Below the pieces are notes generated by a model. That model did no database searches. It was given only the letters and a program-made list of their open reading frames with translations, and was not told the DNA's origin. This document shows, one piece after another, positions 8,018-16,685 of a stretch of 64,000 nt of DNA. The DNA lies in NCBI RefSeq assembly GCF_900327775.1, contig NZ_OUMZ01000007.1:1227606-1291605 (forward strand), in the 5' to 3' direction. This DNA comes from Roseovarius sp. EL26. GTDB taxonomy: Bacteria > Pseudomonadota > Alphaproteobacteria > Rhodobacterales > Rhodobacteraceae. Every line of letters begins with the position of its first letter. The stretch's first letter is position 1. The position numbers were made by a program, and so were the translations under genes.

Positions 8018-9106
8018 CTACAATTCAAGACTCATCTGAGCCCCCTGCACTTTTGGCGGTACAAACAGACCACAGTCCAGCGGCACCATCTGTTGCCGCA
8101 ATCCTAAACACCGGGTGGCCCGGTCAAATCGACTGGCCACCAACTTGGCATAAGGACCCTCCCCACGCATGCGTTTGCCCCATTGTGCGCTGTATTCACG
8201 CCCGCCGTGCATATCCCGCAGCAGGGTCATCACTTTAGCGGCCTTATTGGGGTAATGTTGCTCGACCCACTCGCGAAACAAGTCCGACACTTCCAATGGC
8301 AACCGTAGCATAACCCAACTGGCAGCCACGGCGCCTGCGTCCTTGCCCGCGGTTAGGATGGCTTCCATCTCATGATCGCTGAGCCCCGGCACCATGGGTG
8401 ATGCCATGATCCGCACTGGAATACCCGCCTGCGACAAACGCCGGATCACCGCCAACCTACGTTTGGGCGATGGCGCGCGCGGCTCCATCTTGCGCGACAA
8501 ATCGGCATCCAAGGTGGTGACTGACACCCCAACAGCAGCCAATTTTGCTGCGGCCATCTCAGACAGGATATCAATGTCACGCTCAATCAATGTGCCCTTG
8601 GTGACAATCGCCACAGGATGGGCAAACCGCCGCAGCACAATCAAGCAAGAGCGCACGATTTCATACTGTTTCTCAATCGGTTGATACGGATCCGTGTTGG
8701 TGCCAATCGCAATCACCGCTGGTTTATAACGCGGCTTTCGTAGCTCTCGCTCCAACACCTCTGCCGCATTAGACTTTGCAATCAACCGGGTTTCAAAATC
8801 CAACCCCGGCGACATGCCAAGCCAGGCATGGGTTGGGCGGGCAAAACAATACACACATCCATGTTCACACCCGCGATAGGGATTGATAGATCGATCAAAC
8901 GGCAAATCCGGGGACCGGTTATAAGTGACCACACTACGCGCCTGCTCAAACGTCACATGTGTTCTCAGTAGTCTCTCCTCCTCCGGCAAACCCCAGCCGT
9001 CATCCTCATAACTGAGGGTCTGCTTTTCATAGCGACCGTTTGCGTTGCTCAGACTGCCCCGCCCGGCAAGCCGCACCCCCTGTTTGATCGTTTTTTCGTC
9101 TCGCAT
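8018..9106 (-). CDS. PA0069-family radical SAM protein (SplB-like)
   Basis: The 362-residue protein carries the cluster-binding motif CEHGCVYC, preceded by NPYRGC and followed by ARPTHAWLG, the hallmark of the PA0069/Rv2578c group of radical SAM proteins related to spore photoproduct lyase. Later motifs include IGTNTDPYQPIE and SVTTLDADLSRKMEPRAP. The substrate is unknown. The frame extends to 9175, but the start at 9106 (MRDEKTIKQG) is preferred because the extra 23 residues lie in the intergenic promoter region. It is divergent from the corrinoid protein gene. Confidence 0.85.
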   Translation of the reverse strand: MRDEKTIKQGVRLAGRGSLSNANGRYEKQTLSYEDDGWGLPEEERLLRTHVTFEQARSVVTYNRSPDLPFDRSINPYRGCEHGCVYCFARPTHAWLGMSPGLDFETRLIAKSNAAEVLERELRKPRYKPAVIAIGTNTDPYQPIEKQYEIVRSCLIVLRRFAHPVAIVTKGTLIERDIDILSEMAAAKLAAVGVSVTTLDADLSRKMEPRAPSPKRRLAVIRRLSQAGIPVRIMASPMVPGLSDHEMEAILTAGKDAGAVAASWVMLRLPLEVSDLFREWVEQHYPNKAAKVMTLLRDMHGGREYSAQWGKRMRGEGPYAKLVASRFDRATRCLGLRQQMVPLDCGLFVPPKVQGAQMSLEL

Positions 9107-9313
9107 ACCATCACCAAGAACATTTAGCGAACATTGTATAAAAACCTTCCCAAGGGATGCAAGTTTTTCCTCCACGACCCCAAATTAGCTGGTATGAAGT
9201 CGGAACCGCTTCCGTCTGTGTCGCAAATCGCAAAGTCCGACTGCGACAAATTGACGAAAGCTGGGACAGAGTTAACACGCGCGCCACTGCGCCCAACATC
9301 AAGGAAGCCGCAT

Positions 9314-10018
9314 ATGTCTGACGAAGAAGACGACATCATCCTGTCGGAACTGGACGACGAAGAATTAGTCCAGCAGATGTTTGACGACCTTTACGACGGT
9401 CTCAAAGAAGAGATCGAAGAAGCCGTAAACATTCTTCTTGAGCGTAAATGGGCGCCATACGACATCCTGACCGAAGCTCTGGTTGGCGGCATGACGGTCG
9501 TTGGCAAAGACTTCCGCGACGGCATCCTGTTCGTTCCTGAAGTTCTGCTGGCCGCAAACGCGATGAAGGGTGGCATGCACATCCTTAAGCCTCTGCTGGC
9601 TGAAACTGGCGCGCCTCGCGTTGGTAAAATGGTCATCGGCACCGTCAAAGGCGACATCCACGACATCGGCAAAAACCTTGTCGGCATGATGATGGAAGGC
9701 GCAGGTTTTGAGGTTGTCGACATCGGTATCAACAACCCTGTTGAAAGCTACCTCGAAGCGCTGGAAAACGAAAAACCAGACATTCTGGGCATGTCCGCCC
9801 TGCTAACAACCACAATGCCGTACATGAAAGTTGTGATCGACACGTTGATCGAACAAGGCATTCGTGACGACTATACTGTTCTTGTTGGTGGTGCGCCGCT
9901 GAACGAAGAATTTGGCAAAGCCATTGGCGCAGACGCCTATTGCCGCGATGCGGCAGTCGCGGTTGAAACGGCCAAAGACTTCATGAGCCGCAAGCATAAC
10001 CAAGGTGTGACAGGTTAA
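9314..10018 (+). CDS. Corrinoid (cobalamin-binding) methyltransferase protein, MtbC type
   Basis: The 234-residue protein has a helical methionine-synthase cap domain (about 20-100) followed by a B12-binding Rossmann domain. The cobalt-ligand motif is intact in GDIHDIGKNLV (DxHxxG) near residue 118, and later GMSALLTTTM and VGGAPL bind the nucleotide tail. It carries a methyl group between two methyltransferases. The start ATG is preceded by AAGGAAG; a longer in-frame opening at 9134 has no ribosome binding site. It is followed by a strong terminator and then a DUF1638 gene. With bmt in the same neighbourhood it probably serves as the B12 module of a split methionine synthase. Confidence 0.9.
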   Translation: MSDEEDDIILSELDDEELVQQMFDDLYDGLKEEIEEAVNILLERKWAPYDILTEALVGGMTVVGKDFRDGILFVPEVLLAANAMKGGMHILKPLLAETGAPRVGKMVIGTVKGDIHDIGKNLVGMMMEGAGFEVVDIGINNPVESYLEALENEKPDILGMSALLTTTMPYMKVVIDTLIEQGIRDDYTVLVGGAPLNEEFGKAIGADAYCRDAAVAVETAKDFMSRKHNQGVTG

Positions 10019-10046
10019 TTAACCATCTCATCTGTGTGAATTTGAA

Positions 10047-10073
10047 ACGGGGCCAAGCTGGCCTCGTTTTTTT
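10047..10073 (+). terminator. Rho-independent terminator after the corrinoid protein gene
   Basis: ACGGGGCCA (10047-10055) pairs with TGGCCTCGT (10059-10067), with one G-U pair, around a 3-base loop, followed by seven T residues. It lies 28 bases after the stop codon, so the DUF1638 gene probably has its own promoter in 10074-10175. Confidence 0.85.
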
Positions 10074-10185
10074 GTGACTGTCGCTAACACCGTCGCTCGC
10101 AGATCACAAAATGGCGTTGCCCCTCGTGTGCTGACCAGCTCAGTCTTATATCTTAAACGTATCACTCTCCTCGCGAGGCCCAGCC

Positions 10186-10839
10186 ATGACAAGCAACCCT
10201 GTCCTGCCCGACGACGAAACACTGACAGAATCCGGCCTTGCAGCCGAACAGCGCGGCAGCATCCTTCTGATCGCCTGCGGTGCCCTGGCGCATGAAATCC
10301 TTGCTTTGAAGAAACTCAATGGCTGGGACCACATGAGCCTGACCTGCCTGCCTGCCAAGTTGCACCTTTACCCAGACAAAATCACCGACGCAGTGGTCGA
10401 AGCAGTTGAAAAACACCGTAATGATTATGACGACATCTTTGTAGTTTACGCCGACTGTGGCACCGGTGGGCAGCTTCAATCCAAATGTGATGAACTGGGC
10501 GTTAAAATGGTCGAGGGGCCACATTGCTACTCATTCTTTGAAGGCAACGATGCTTTTGACGCCCGGTCAGAGGCCGGTGAAATCACTGCCTTTTACCTGA
10601 CTGACTTTCTGGTTCGGCAATTCGATGCTTTCATCTGGAAGCCCATGGGGTTGGATCGTCACCCGGAACTGCGCGACATGATCTTCGGCAACTACACCAA
10701 ACTGGTTTATCAGGCCCAACTGGAAAACCCAGCCCTTAAAGAAAAAGCCAAAGAATGCGCCGACCGCCTTGGCCTCGAGTTCGAATACCGCTTTACTGGC
10801 TACGGTGATCTGGCCACCACCTTGGCCAAACATGCATGA
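10186..10839 (+). CDS. DUF1638 domain-containing protein
   Basis: The 217-residue soluble protein matches the DUF1638 pattern: ILLIACGALAHEI near the N-terminus, LPAKLHLYPDKI, then VVYADCGTGG, EGPHCYSFF and GYGDLA at the end. Members are usually encoded beside corrinoid methyltransfer genes in roseobacters and methanogens, and the same holds here. The conserved Cys and His residues suggest a metal or cobalamin-related role, but the function is not established. GAGG precedes the ATG. The MBL hydrolase follows after 37 bases and may be cotranscribed. Confidence 0.85.
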   Translation: MTSNPVLPDDETLTESGLAAEQRGSILLIACGALAHEILALKKLNGWDHMSLTCLPAKLHLYPDKITDAVVEAVEKHRNDYDDIFVVYADCGTGGQLQSKCDELGVKMVEGPHCYSFFEGNDAFDARSEAGEITAFYLTDFLVRQFDAFIWKPMGLDRHPELRDMIFGNYTKLVYQAQLENPALKEKAKECADRLGLEFEYRFTGYGDLATTLAKHA

Positions 10840-10876
10840 CGGATCAGTTTTGATCCGCCTATAAGAGGATCAATTC

Positions 10877-11725
10877 ATGTTGTTGAAAGTCGGCAACGTC
10901 GAAGTTTGGCGCATTCTGGAAATCAACGGCCCGTTCAAGCCGGCCGAGGAGCTTTTCCCAACGGCTGGGCCAGAATTGCATGCGGTCCTCAATGCCCATG
11001 CTCCGGATCAGCTTTGCCCTGACAGCGGCAAATTGATCATTCCAATTCAGGGGTTTCTGCTGAAAACCTCGTCACACATCATTCTGGTCGATGCCTGTGT
11101 GGGCAACGATAAAATCAACCACGGCACGGCGGATTGGAACAAACGCTCTGACACGCGCTTCATGGCCGCCCTGACCGCAGCAGGCGTGACCCCGGATGAT
11201 ATCGACTATGTTCTGTGCACGCATCTGCACGCCGATCACGTTGGCTGGAACACACGCCTTGTCGATGGCCGCTGGGTCCCGACGTTCCCGAATGCCAAAT
11301 ACCTGCTGCCGGATGCGGACAACGACCATTACGCCGCCAATCCCAACGACACCTACCAGGAAAGCGTTCTGCCGGTCATCGCCGCCGGACAGGCTGAACT
11401 GGTTACAGCCGATCACAAGCTGGGGGATTACGTCACGCTCATCCCCACGCCCGGCCACACCCCCGGCCATGTCTCTGTCTTGATCAAAGATGGCGCCTCC
11501 GAGGCGCTAATCACAGGCGACGCCATCCACACCACGGCACAATGCCACCGCCCTGATTGGCATTTTCGCTATGACATGGACCCTGAGCTGGCGGTTGTCT
11601 CTCGTCGCGCCTTGCTGGAAAACGTCAGCGAAAAGGGATGCAAAATCCTTGGCACACACTTCACGTTGCCCTCCACCGGGCGGGTCCGTGCGAATGGTGA
11701 TACGTTCAAATGGGAAGCAGATTAA
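10877..11725 (+). CDS. MBL-fold metallohydrolase
   Basis: The 282-residue protein has the metallo-beta-lactamase signature CTHLHADHVGWNT (HxHxDH) near residue 118, then TPGHTPGHVSVL, GDAIHT and a late GTHF, which together give a full dinuclear metal site. It has no signal peptide, so it is cytoplasmic and most like quorum-lactonase or small-ester hydrolase relatives. The substrate is unknown. AGAGGATCAATTC precedes the ATG. It follows the DUF1638 gene closely and is convergent with the HxlR gene. Confidence 0.85.
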   Translation: MLLKVGNVEVWRILEINGPFKPAEELFPTAGPELHAVLNAHAPDQLCPDSGKLIIPIQGFLLKTSSHIILVDACVGNDKINHGTADWNKRSDTRFMAALTAAGVTPDDIDYVLCTHLHADHVGWNTRLVDGRWVPTFPNAKYLLPDADNDHYAANPNDTYQESVLPVIAAGQAELVTADHKLGDYVTLIPTPGHTPGHVSVLIKDGASEALITGDAIHTTAQCHRPDWHFRYDMDPELAVVSRRALLENVSEKGCKILGTHFTLPSTGRVRANGDTFKWEAD

Positions 11726-11737
11726 CCCCGTCAGGTT

Positions 11738-12094
11738 TCAGGGCATTTGCCCAGAACCCCAAGCATGCAGCGCCTCGATTATCGGCTGAAGCTTTTGCCC
11801 TTTGACCGTCAAACTATATTCTACTTTTGGCGGAACCACGGCAAAAACCTCACGGTGCAAAATGCCATCAGCCTCTAACTCTCTAAGTTGCTTGGTTAAG
11901 CTGCGTTGTGTCACACTGCCCATCCGTCGCTTCAACTCGCTGAACCGCAGCGTTTCACCCAGCAAGTGATAAATCACCAACCCTTTCCATTTACCAGAAA
12001 TCTGTTCCAACGCCAGCTCAACCGGGCACCCATCGCTACAGTCATACTTGGTAAAACGTGGCTGTGTGCCGTCCAATTTCCTTACAGTATCCAT
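11738..12094 (-). CDS. HxlR-family transcriptional regulator
   Basis: The 118-residue winged-helix protein shows the family pattern CPVELALEQISGKWK, RFSELKRRM and LTKQLRELEADGIL. Two cysteines sit just before the DNA-binding domain (CSDGC), where family members such as YodB and QorR sense quinones or other electrophiles. The ATG at 12094 is favoured because TAGGT lies 5 bases upstream and a longer start at 12112 would crowd the operator. It is divergent from the monooxygenase/SDR/MDR genes and probably represses them and itself through the palindrome at 12119-12136. Confidence 0.85.
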   Translation of the reverse strand: MDTVRKLDGTQPRFTKYDCSDGCPVELALEQISGKWKGLVIYHLLGETLRFSELKRRMGSVTQRSLTKQLRELEADGILHREVFAVVPPKVEYSLTVKGQKLQPIIEALHAWGSGQMP

Positions 12095-12118
12095 ATTGTA
12101 CCTATATGTCATTTTTGT

Positions 12119-12136
12119 GCGTATTGCGCAGTATGC
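12119..12136. promoter_or_regulatory. Putative HxlR operator
   Basis: GCGTATTGCGCAGTATGC is an 18-base palindrome broken only by four G-T/A-C type positions (GCRTAYTGC-GCARTAYGC). It sits between the divergent HxlR and monooxygenase starts. A second, looser inverted pair, ATATGTC (12104-12110) and GACATAT (12144-12150), brackets it. Self-repression by the adjacent HxlR protein is inferred. Confidence 0.5.
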
Positions 12137-12185
12137 TCCTTAAGACATATTCATAGCCACAACTGAAAGTCAAAGGAGTATCACC

Positions 12186-12473
12186 ATGTCGCTCACAATC
12201 GTCGCTCACATCACTGCAAAACCGGGACAAGAGGCATTGGTTCGCTCTGAACTTGAGAAACTCATCCCAATCACCTGTGCCGAAGCGGGCTGCCAGCAAT
12301 ACGATTTGCTTTCAGACAACGATAACCCAACTCATTTCATGTTTTTCGAGAACTGGGAAAGCCGCGCGCTGTGGCAGGACCATATGAACGCCCCACACCT
12401 GAGCGCCTACATGGTGGCAACCGACGGAGCGGTCGACAGCTTCACCCTACATGAAATGACCAAAGTTGACTAA
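12186..12473 (+). CDS. Putative quinol monooxygenase (ABM domain)
   Basis: The 95-residue protein is an antibiotic-biosynthesis-monooxygenase fold of the YgiN type: MSLTIVAHITAKPGQE, then AGCQQYDL, FFENWES and PHLSAYM. These small dimeric ferredoxin-like proteins oxidise quinols or related aromatics without a cofactor. AAAGGAG precedes the ATG. It is the first gene of a set with an SDR (21-base gap) and an MDR reductase (32-base gap), divergent from an HxlR regulator, which is a common quinone/electrophile stress arrangement. Confidence 0.85.
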   Translation: MSLTIVAHITAKPGQEALVRSELEKLIPITCAEAGCQQYDLLSDNDNPTHFMFFENWESRALWQDHMNAPHLSAYMVATDGAVDSFTLHEMTKVD

Positions 12474-12494
12474 TCCCATAGCGGAGCAAACACT

Positions 12495-13292
12495 ATGACC
12501 AAGACAATTCTCATTACTGGCGCAACCGACGGGATCGGGCAGGCCACAGCCAGACTGCTTGTCGCGCAAGGCCACACTGTTCTTTTGCACGGCCGCAGCC
12601 CAGCAAAGCTCAAAGCAGCGCTTGATGAGCTGCAAACGTCCGGCACCGTCGAAGGCTTTCTTGCTGATCTTTCCCGCATGGATGAGGTTGAAAAGCTGGC
12701 CACTGACATTGCCGCGAAACATGACATTTTGGATGTTGTGATCAACAACGCAGGGATCCTCAAAACATCCGCCACAACGACGGCTGATGGTTTTGATGTC
12801 CGGTTTGCGGTCAACACCTTCGCGCCTGCCTTGTTGACTAAGCGGCTGCTTCCTCTGATGCGCGCTGATGGGCGCGTCATAAACCTCTCGTCCGCCGCAC
12901 AGTCCCCTGTGGACCTGCAAGCGTTGAGCACCAGCCAGCCCATGCAAGACATGGAGGCCTATGCCCAAAGCAAGCTGGCCCTGACTATGTGGTCACGCCA
13001 TATGGGCGTAGAACTTGGTGCAAATGGCCCCGCGATTATAGCCATCAATCCAGGTTCTCTTTTGGGCAGCAAGATGGTCAAAGAAGGTTTTGGCATTGCA
13101 GGAAAAGGTCTGGATATCGGTGCCAAAATTCTTGCGCGCGCCGCCCTGTCGGATGAATTCGCACAGGCCACGGGTAAATACTTCGACAATGACATCGGCC
13201 AGTTCGGCCCGCCCCACCCTGATGCGCTGGACGTAGAAAAGGTACAACACGTTGTCGATTCTGTTGAGGCAGCGCTTACCCGAAACACCTAA
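12495..13292 (+). CDS. Short-chain dehydrogenase/reductase
   Basis: The 265-residue classical SDR has TGATDGIGQATA (nucleotide binding) at residues 8-19, NNAG near 88, a catalytic Ser near 135 (INLSSAAQSP), and YAQSK (catalytic Tyr and Lys) near 156. It resembles WW-domain oxidoreductase-like reductases. The substrate is not known; the operon suggests a carbonyl or quinone. GGAG precedes the ATG by 8 bases. Confidence 0.88.
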   Translation: MTKTILITGATDGIGQATARLLVAQGHTVLLHGRSPAKLKAALDELQTSGTVEGFLADLSRMDEVEKLATDIAAKHDILDVVINNAGILKTSATTTADGFDVRFAVNTFAPALLTKRLLPLMRADGRVINLSSAAQSPVDLQALSTSQPMQDMEAYAQSKLALTMWSRHMGVELGANGPAIIAINPGSLLGSKMVKEGFGIAGKGLDIGAKILARAALSDEFAQATGKYFDNDIGQFGPPHPDALDVEKVQHVVDSVEAALTRNT

Positions 13293-13324
13293 CTAAACTC
13301 ACTCAAGATTCATAGGAAAATACA

Positions 13325-14338
13325 ATGAAAGCTGTAGGTTACACCGCCACAGGTCCAATTGACCGTGCCGACGCGCTGATCAATTTCGACGCCGAAAAAC
13401 CCACCCCAACGGATCGCGATCTCTTGGTCAAGATCGCGGCTATCTCGGTCAACCCGGTAGACTATAAAATCCGCCAGCTGCGCGCGCCTGAGGGCGACAC
13501 GCCGGATATTCTTGGCTGGGATGCGGTTGGCGAAGTGGTCGCGGTCGGCGATGCCGTTGAAACATACAAAGCGGGTGACACCATCTGGTACGCCGGTGCC
13601 ATCAACCGCCCCGGCACCAATGCTGAATATCACCTCGTGGACGAACGCATTGTTGGTCATAAGCCCCAATCGGTCAGCAACGCCGCTGCCGCGGCTCTGC
13701 CTCTGACCACGCTCACCGCCTACGAAATGCTATTCGACCGCCTGTGTGTCACTAATTCTGTTCCCGGCGCGGCCCCTGCAGTGTTGATCATCGGCGGATC
13801 TGGCGGCGTTGGTTCCATCGCAATCCAGCTGCTGCGCGCCAAGACCGATCTCACCGTCATTGCCACCGCCTCACGCCCGGAAACACAGGCTTGGGTGCAA
13901 GAGTTAGGTGCCCATCATGTGGTCACCCACAGCCAACCCCTTGCCCCACAGATCGATGCGCTTGGCATCGGCCAACCGGGCTATGTGTTTTCGACCAATC
14001 ATACCGGCGACTACATCGAACAGATTGCAGAACTAATCGCACCACAGGGTCGTTTTGGCCTGATCGATGATCCCGAAGATTTGAACATTGCCCCGTTCAA
14101 ACACAAATCGATCTCAACCCATTGGGAGTTCATGTACACTCGTTCGCTCTTTGGTACCGCCGATATATCCCAGCAAAGCGCCATCCTGAACGAAGTCGCA
14201 GAGCTTATCGATGCGGGCAAGGTCCGTTCCACCGCAACTGAAACACTGGGCACAATCAACGCCGAGACCCTCAAACAGGCCCATGCCATCCTTGAAACAG
14301 GAAAAGCCAAGGGCAAACTGGTGCTCGAAGGGTTTTAA
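13325..14338 (+). CDS. MDR-family NAD(P)H:quinone/alkenal reductase
   Basis: The 337-residue protein belongs to the zinc-independent branch of the medium-chain dehydrogenases: an N-terminal GroES-like part with DYKIRQL and GWDAVGEVVAVG, no structural-zinc cysteine cluster, and a Rossmann part with IIGGSGGVGSIAIQLL near residue 155. Such enzymes (zinc-type alcohol dehydrogenase-like, QorB/YogA relatives) reduce quinones or activated alkenes with NADPH. It closes the operon and is followed by a GC-rich hairpin. Confidence 0.85.
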   Translation: MKAVGYTATGPIDRADALINFDAEKPTPTDRDLLVKIAAISVNPVDYKIRQLRAPEGDTPDILGWDAVGEVVAVGDAVETYKAGDTIWYAGAINRPGTNAEYHLVDERIVGHKPQSVSNAAAAALPLTTLTAYEMLFDRLCVTNSVPGAAPAVLIIGGSGGVGSIAIQLLRAKTDLTVIATASRPETQAWVQELGAHHVVTHSQPLAPQIDALGIGQPGYVFSTNHTGDYIEQIAELIAPQGRFGLIDDPEDLNIAPFKHKSISTHWEFMYTRSLFGTADISQQSAILNEVAELIDAGKVRSTATETLGTINAETLKQAHAILETGKAKGKLVLEGF

Positions 14339-14349
14339 TCACTAACGTA

Positions 14350-14371
14350 CTGGCGGCCTTCACGCCGCCAG
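14350..14371. terminator. Hairpin between convergent MDR and sufE genes
   Basis: CTGGCGGC (14350-14357) pairs with GCCGCCAG (14364-14371) around a 6-base loop. It lies between convergent stop codons and has no T-run on either side. Confidence 0.45.
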
Positions 14372-14379
14372 ACACCCAT

Positions 14380-14787
14380 TCAGGCCGCCGCTGCGGTTTC
14401 CTGAATTCTGACAATCATCGCGCGCAGGCCATTAGACCGCTGCGCCGAGAGATGTTCATTGAGGCCCAATCGCGTCATTTCAGCCATTGCATCCACATTG
14501 GCCACCTCTTGCACGCCAGCACCGTTATACAGCGCTTTGAGAACAGCAATCAGCCCGCGCACGATCATCGCGTCGCTTTCGCCTTCAAATGTAAAAGTAT
14601 CGTTCTCAATTGTGATGTGCAGCCAAACTTGACTGGCGCAACCATCCACCTTGGTCGCAGGCACTTTCAACGCCTCCTCCAACGGCTCCATCGCCTTGCC
14701 CAAATCAATCACATGGCGGTATCGGTCTTCCCAATCTTCCAGAAATTCGAAATCTTCGACAATCTCTTCAAATGCCGGTTGGGCCAT
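14380..14787 (-). CDS. sufE: SufE-family cysteine desulfurase activator
   Basis: The 135-residue protein accepts persulfide sulfur from a SufS-type desulfurase for Fe-S cluster assembly. The active cysteine is visible in KVDGCASQVWL near residue 50, followed by the family's DSDAMIVRGL-like segment. The ATG at 14787 is chosen because AGGAG lies 6 bases before it; the frame could start 10 codons earlier. No other suf gene is nearby, which is common for a stand-alone SufE. Confidence 0.92.
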   Translation of the reverse strand: MAQPAFEEIVEDFEFLEDWEDRYRHVIDLGKAMEPLEEALKVPATKVDGCASQVWLHITIENDTFTFEGESDAMIVRGLIAVLKALYNGAGVQEVANVDAMAEMTRLGLNEHLSAQRSNGLRAMIVRIQETAAAA

Positions 14788-14912
14788 TTTGCGCTCCTGA
14801 TTTTCACGATCTGACACCTATGTTTCCCGAAACCGAAGGTCCAGCCCCGTAAGTCTCTTTTCATCGCTCGCAGGATGCGGTAACCGAAAGGAAAGAACAA
14901 AAGGCCGTTAAA

Positions 14913-15443
14913 ATGCGTATCTTTCTTTGTGGTGTCCTACTCTCTTCTATCGCGCTGTCCGGCTGCAGCTGGTTTGGCGGCGGCAAATCCAAAGCCACCT
15001 CAGTTCAAACAAGCGGCGCAACGACAACCGTGAACCCGCTGATCGACTCGGAAAAAAAGGGCGAACTTCAGCCCGCTAAGAACACAGCCACAATCAAAAA
15101 AACCGGCCTGTTCAAGAAAAAAGTAAAAGTCATCCCCTATCAGGGCATTCCTGTGGCGCAAGTGAAGTCGCTACAAATTGACGAAACCTCTGGCGGTGCA
15201 ATCATTCTGGCCACTGGCCTGCCAACGCAGCAAGGCGCTTTTGATGTCCGGTTGATCGAGGTAAAGACAGAACCCGGCGTGTTGCACTACACGCTTAGCG
15301 CTGTCCAGCCCGCGACGACCCCGCAAGGTTCTGAGCGTTCCCGCACTATTCAGGCCGCGTTGTTTGTGTCCAATCAGGACCTGCAGGGAATCAACACCAT
15401 TCGGGTCTCAGCGGCGGCCAACAGCGTCACCGCAAGACCCTGA
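14913..15443 (+). CDS. Putative lipoprotein, unknown function
   Basis: The 176-residue protein has a lipoprotein signal peptide: a hydrophobic run ending LSGC at residues 15-18, followed by SWFGGGKS. The mature part has a Thr/Ser-rich linker, a lysine-rich stretch (KKTGLFKKKVKV) and a beta-rich domain. An outer-membrane or periplasmic location is likely. I do not recognise the family. It ends 3 bases before the convergent RNase D stop codon. Confidence 0.75.
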   Translation: MRIFLCGVLLSSIALSGCSWFGGGKSKATSVQTSGATTTVNPLIDSEKKGELQPAKNTATIKKTGLFKKKVKVIPYQGIPVAQVKSLQIDETSGGAIILATGLPTQQGAFDVRLIEVKTEPGVLHYTLSAVQPATTPQGSERSRTIQAALFVSNQDLQGINTIRVSAAANSVTARP

Positions 15444-15446
15444 GGG

Positions 15447-16604
15447 TCATAGCTCCACGATTTTGATCGCCGATTTCTTGGCTGCCAGTGCAATCTCGCC
15501 ATTGCACAGGCGGATTGCATCGGTCCCAAAGACATCATTGCGCCAGCCTTTGAGAGCTGGCAAATCACGAATCCCCGCCGCAATGGCATCCAACTCGGAC
15601 GCATTCGCGATCAGTTTGGACGCAACCCCGTAATTTTCGGTCTTAGCTTTCAACAAAACCCGCAGCAGATCAGCCAATGCCGGATTGACCTGCAGCTTGT
15701 CACGGGAATCGTCCACTTTCGGAAGCTGATCTGTGGGGCAGTTTTTGCCTGCAGCAACGGCCGCCAAAATCCCATCCCCGATCTCACCTCGACGGGCCTC
15801 ACGCAACAGCAGCCGTGCACGTGACAGATCTTTACCATCTGCAGGCTTAGTTGAAGCCAGCTCAACCAGTGCATCATCTTTATACACGCGATTGCGGGGA
15901 ACATTCCTGGTCTGAGCATAATTTTCGCGAAACCGCGCCAATTCTCGAACAATCGCAAGGAACCGACCGGACGAATTGCGCGTTTTAACCCGCTTCCAGG
16001 CATCTTCTGGGTTTATAATATAGGTGTCGGGGTTTTCCAGAACGCTTACTTCCTCAGCAACCCAGGCCGCGCGATTGGTTTCAGCCAGCTTTTTCGCCAA
16101 AAATTCATAGATCTGGCGCAGATGTGTGACATCCGCCAGTGCATAATCCTTTTGTGCATCCGTCAATGGACGGCGTGACCAATCGGTAAACCGTGAACTT
16201 TTATCAACCGATTCCTTGGCAATTTTGCGCACCAGCGTTTCATAACCAACCTGTTCACCAAAACCGCAAACCATCGCAGCGACCTGCGTATCAAACAAGG
16301 GCGTAGGAATAACGCCTTTGTCGACGAAAAAGATTTCCAAATCTTGTCGCGCGGCATGGAAAACCTTCACAACGGATGTATCAAGAAACAACTCATAAAG
16401 CGGCGCCAAAGACAGCCCCTCTTCCAACGGATCAAGCAGAACCGCGTCATCTTCACCATCCCCGGGAAAGGCCATCTGAACCAAACAAAGTTTGGAGTAA
16501 TAAGTCCGTTCACGCAGAAATTCGGTGTCTACTGTGACATAGTCATGCGCGGCGGCCCGGCTGCAGAACTCGGCCAGCTCTTGCGTCGTTTTCAGAGTTT
16601 TCAT
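15447..16604 (-). CDS. rnd: Ribonuclease D
   Basis: The 385-residue 3'-5' exonuclease trims tRNA precursors. The DEDD exonuclease residues are visible: VDTEFLRE near residue 21, HAARQDLE near 77, and ALADVTHL near 150. An HRDC domain follows at about 210-290. Three starts are possible (GTG 16649, ATG 16625, ATG 16604), none with a convincing ribosome binding site; 16604 matches the usual start MKTL and family length. It lies downstream of purM-purN on the same strand. Confidence 0.92.
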   Translation of the reverse strand: MKTLKTTQELAEFCSRAAAHDYVTVDTEFLRERTYYSKLCLVQMAFPGDGEDDAVLLDPLEEGLSLAPLYELFLDTSVVKVFHAARQDLEIFFVDKGVIPTPLFDTQVAAMVCGFGEQVGYETLVRKIAKESVDKSSRFTDWSRRPLTDAQKDYALADVTHLRQIYEFLAKKLAETNRAAWVAEEVSVLENPDTYIINPEDAWKRVKTRNSSGRFLAIVRELARFRENYAQTRNVPRNRVYKDDALVELASTKPADGKDLSRARLLLREARRGEIGDGILAAVAAGKNCPTDQLPKVDDSRDKLQVNPALADLLRVLLKAKTENYGVASKLIANASELDAIAAGIRDLPALKGWRNDVFGTDAIRLCNGEIALAAKKSAIKIVEL

Positions 16605-16685
16605 CAAGCTAGGTGAATCTTTCATAAATCTTTTCGTCTTTCTTTTCACCTATAAGTGAACGGGCACTGAAATAAAAACATTTCC

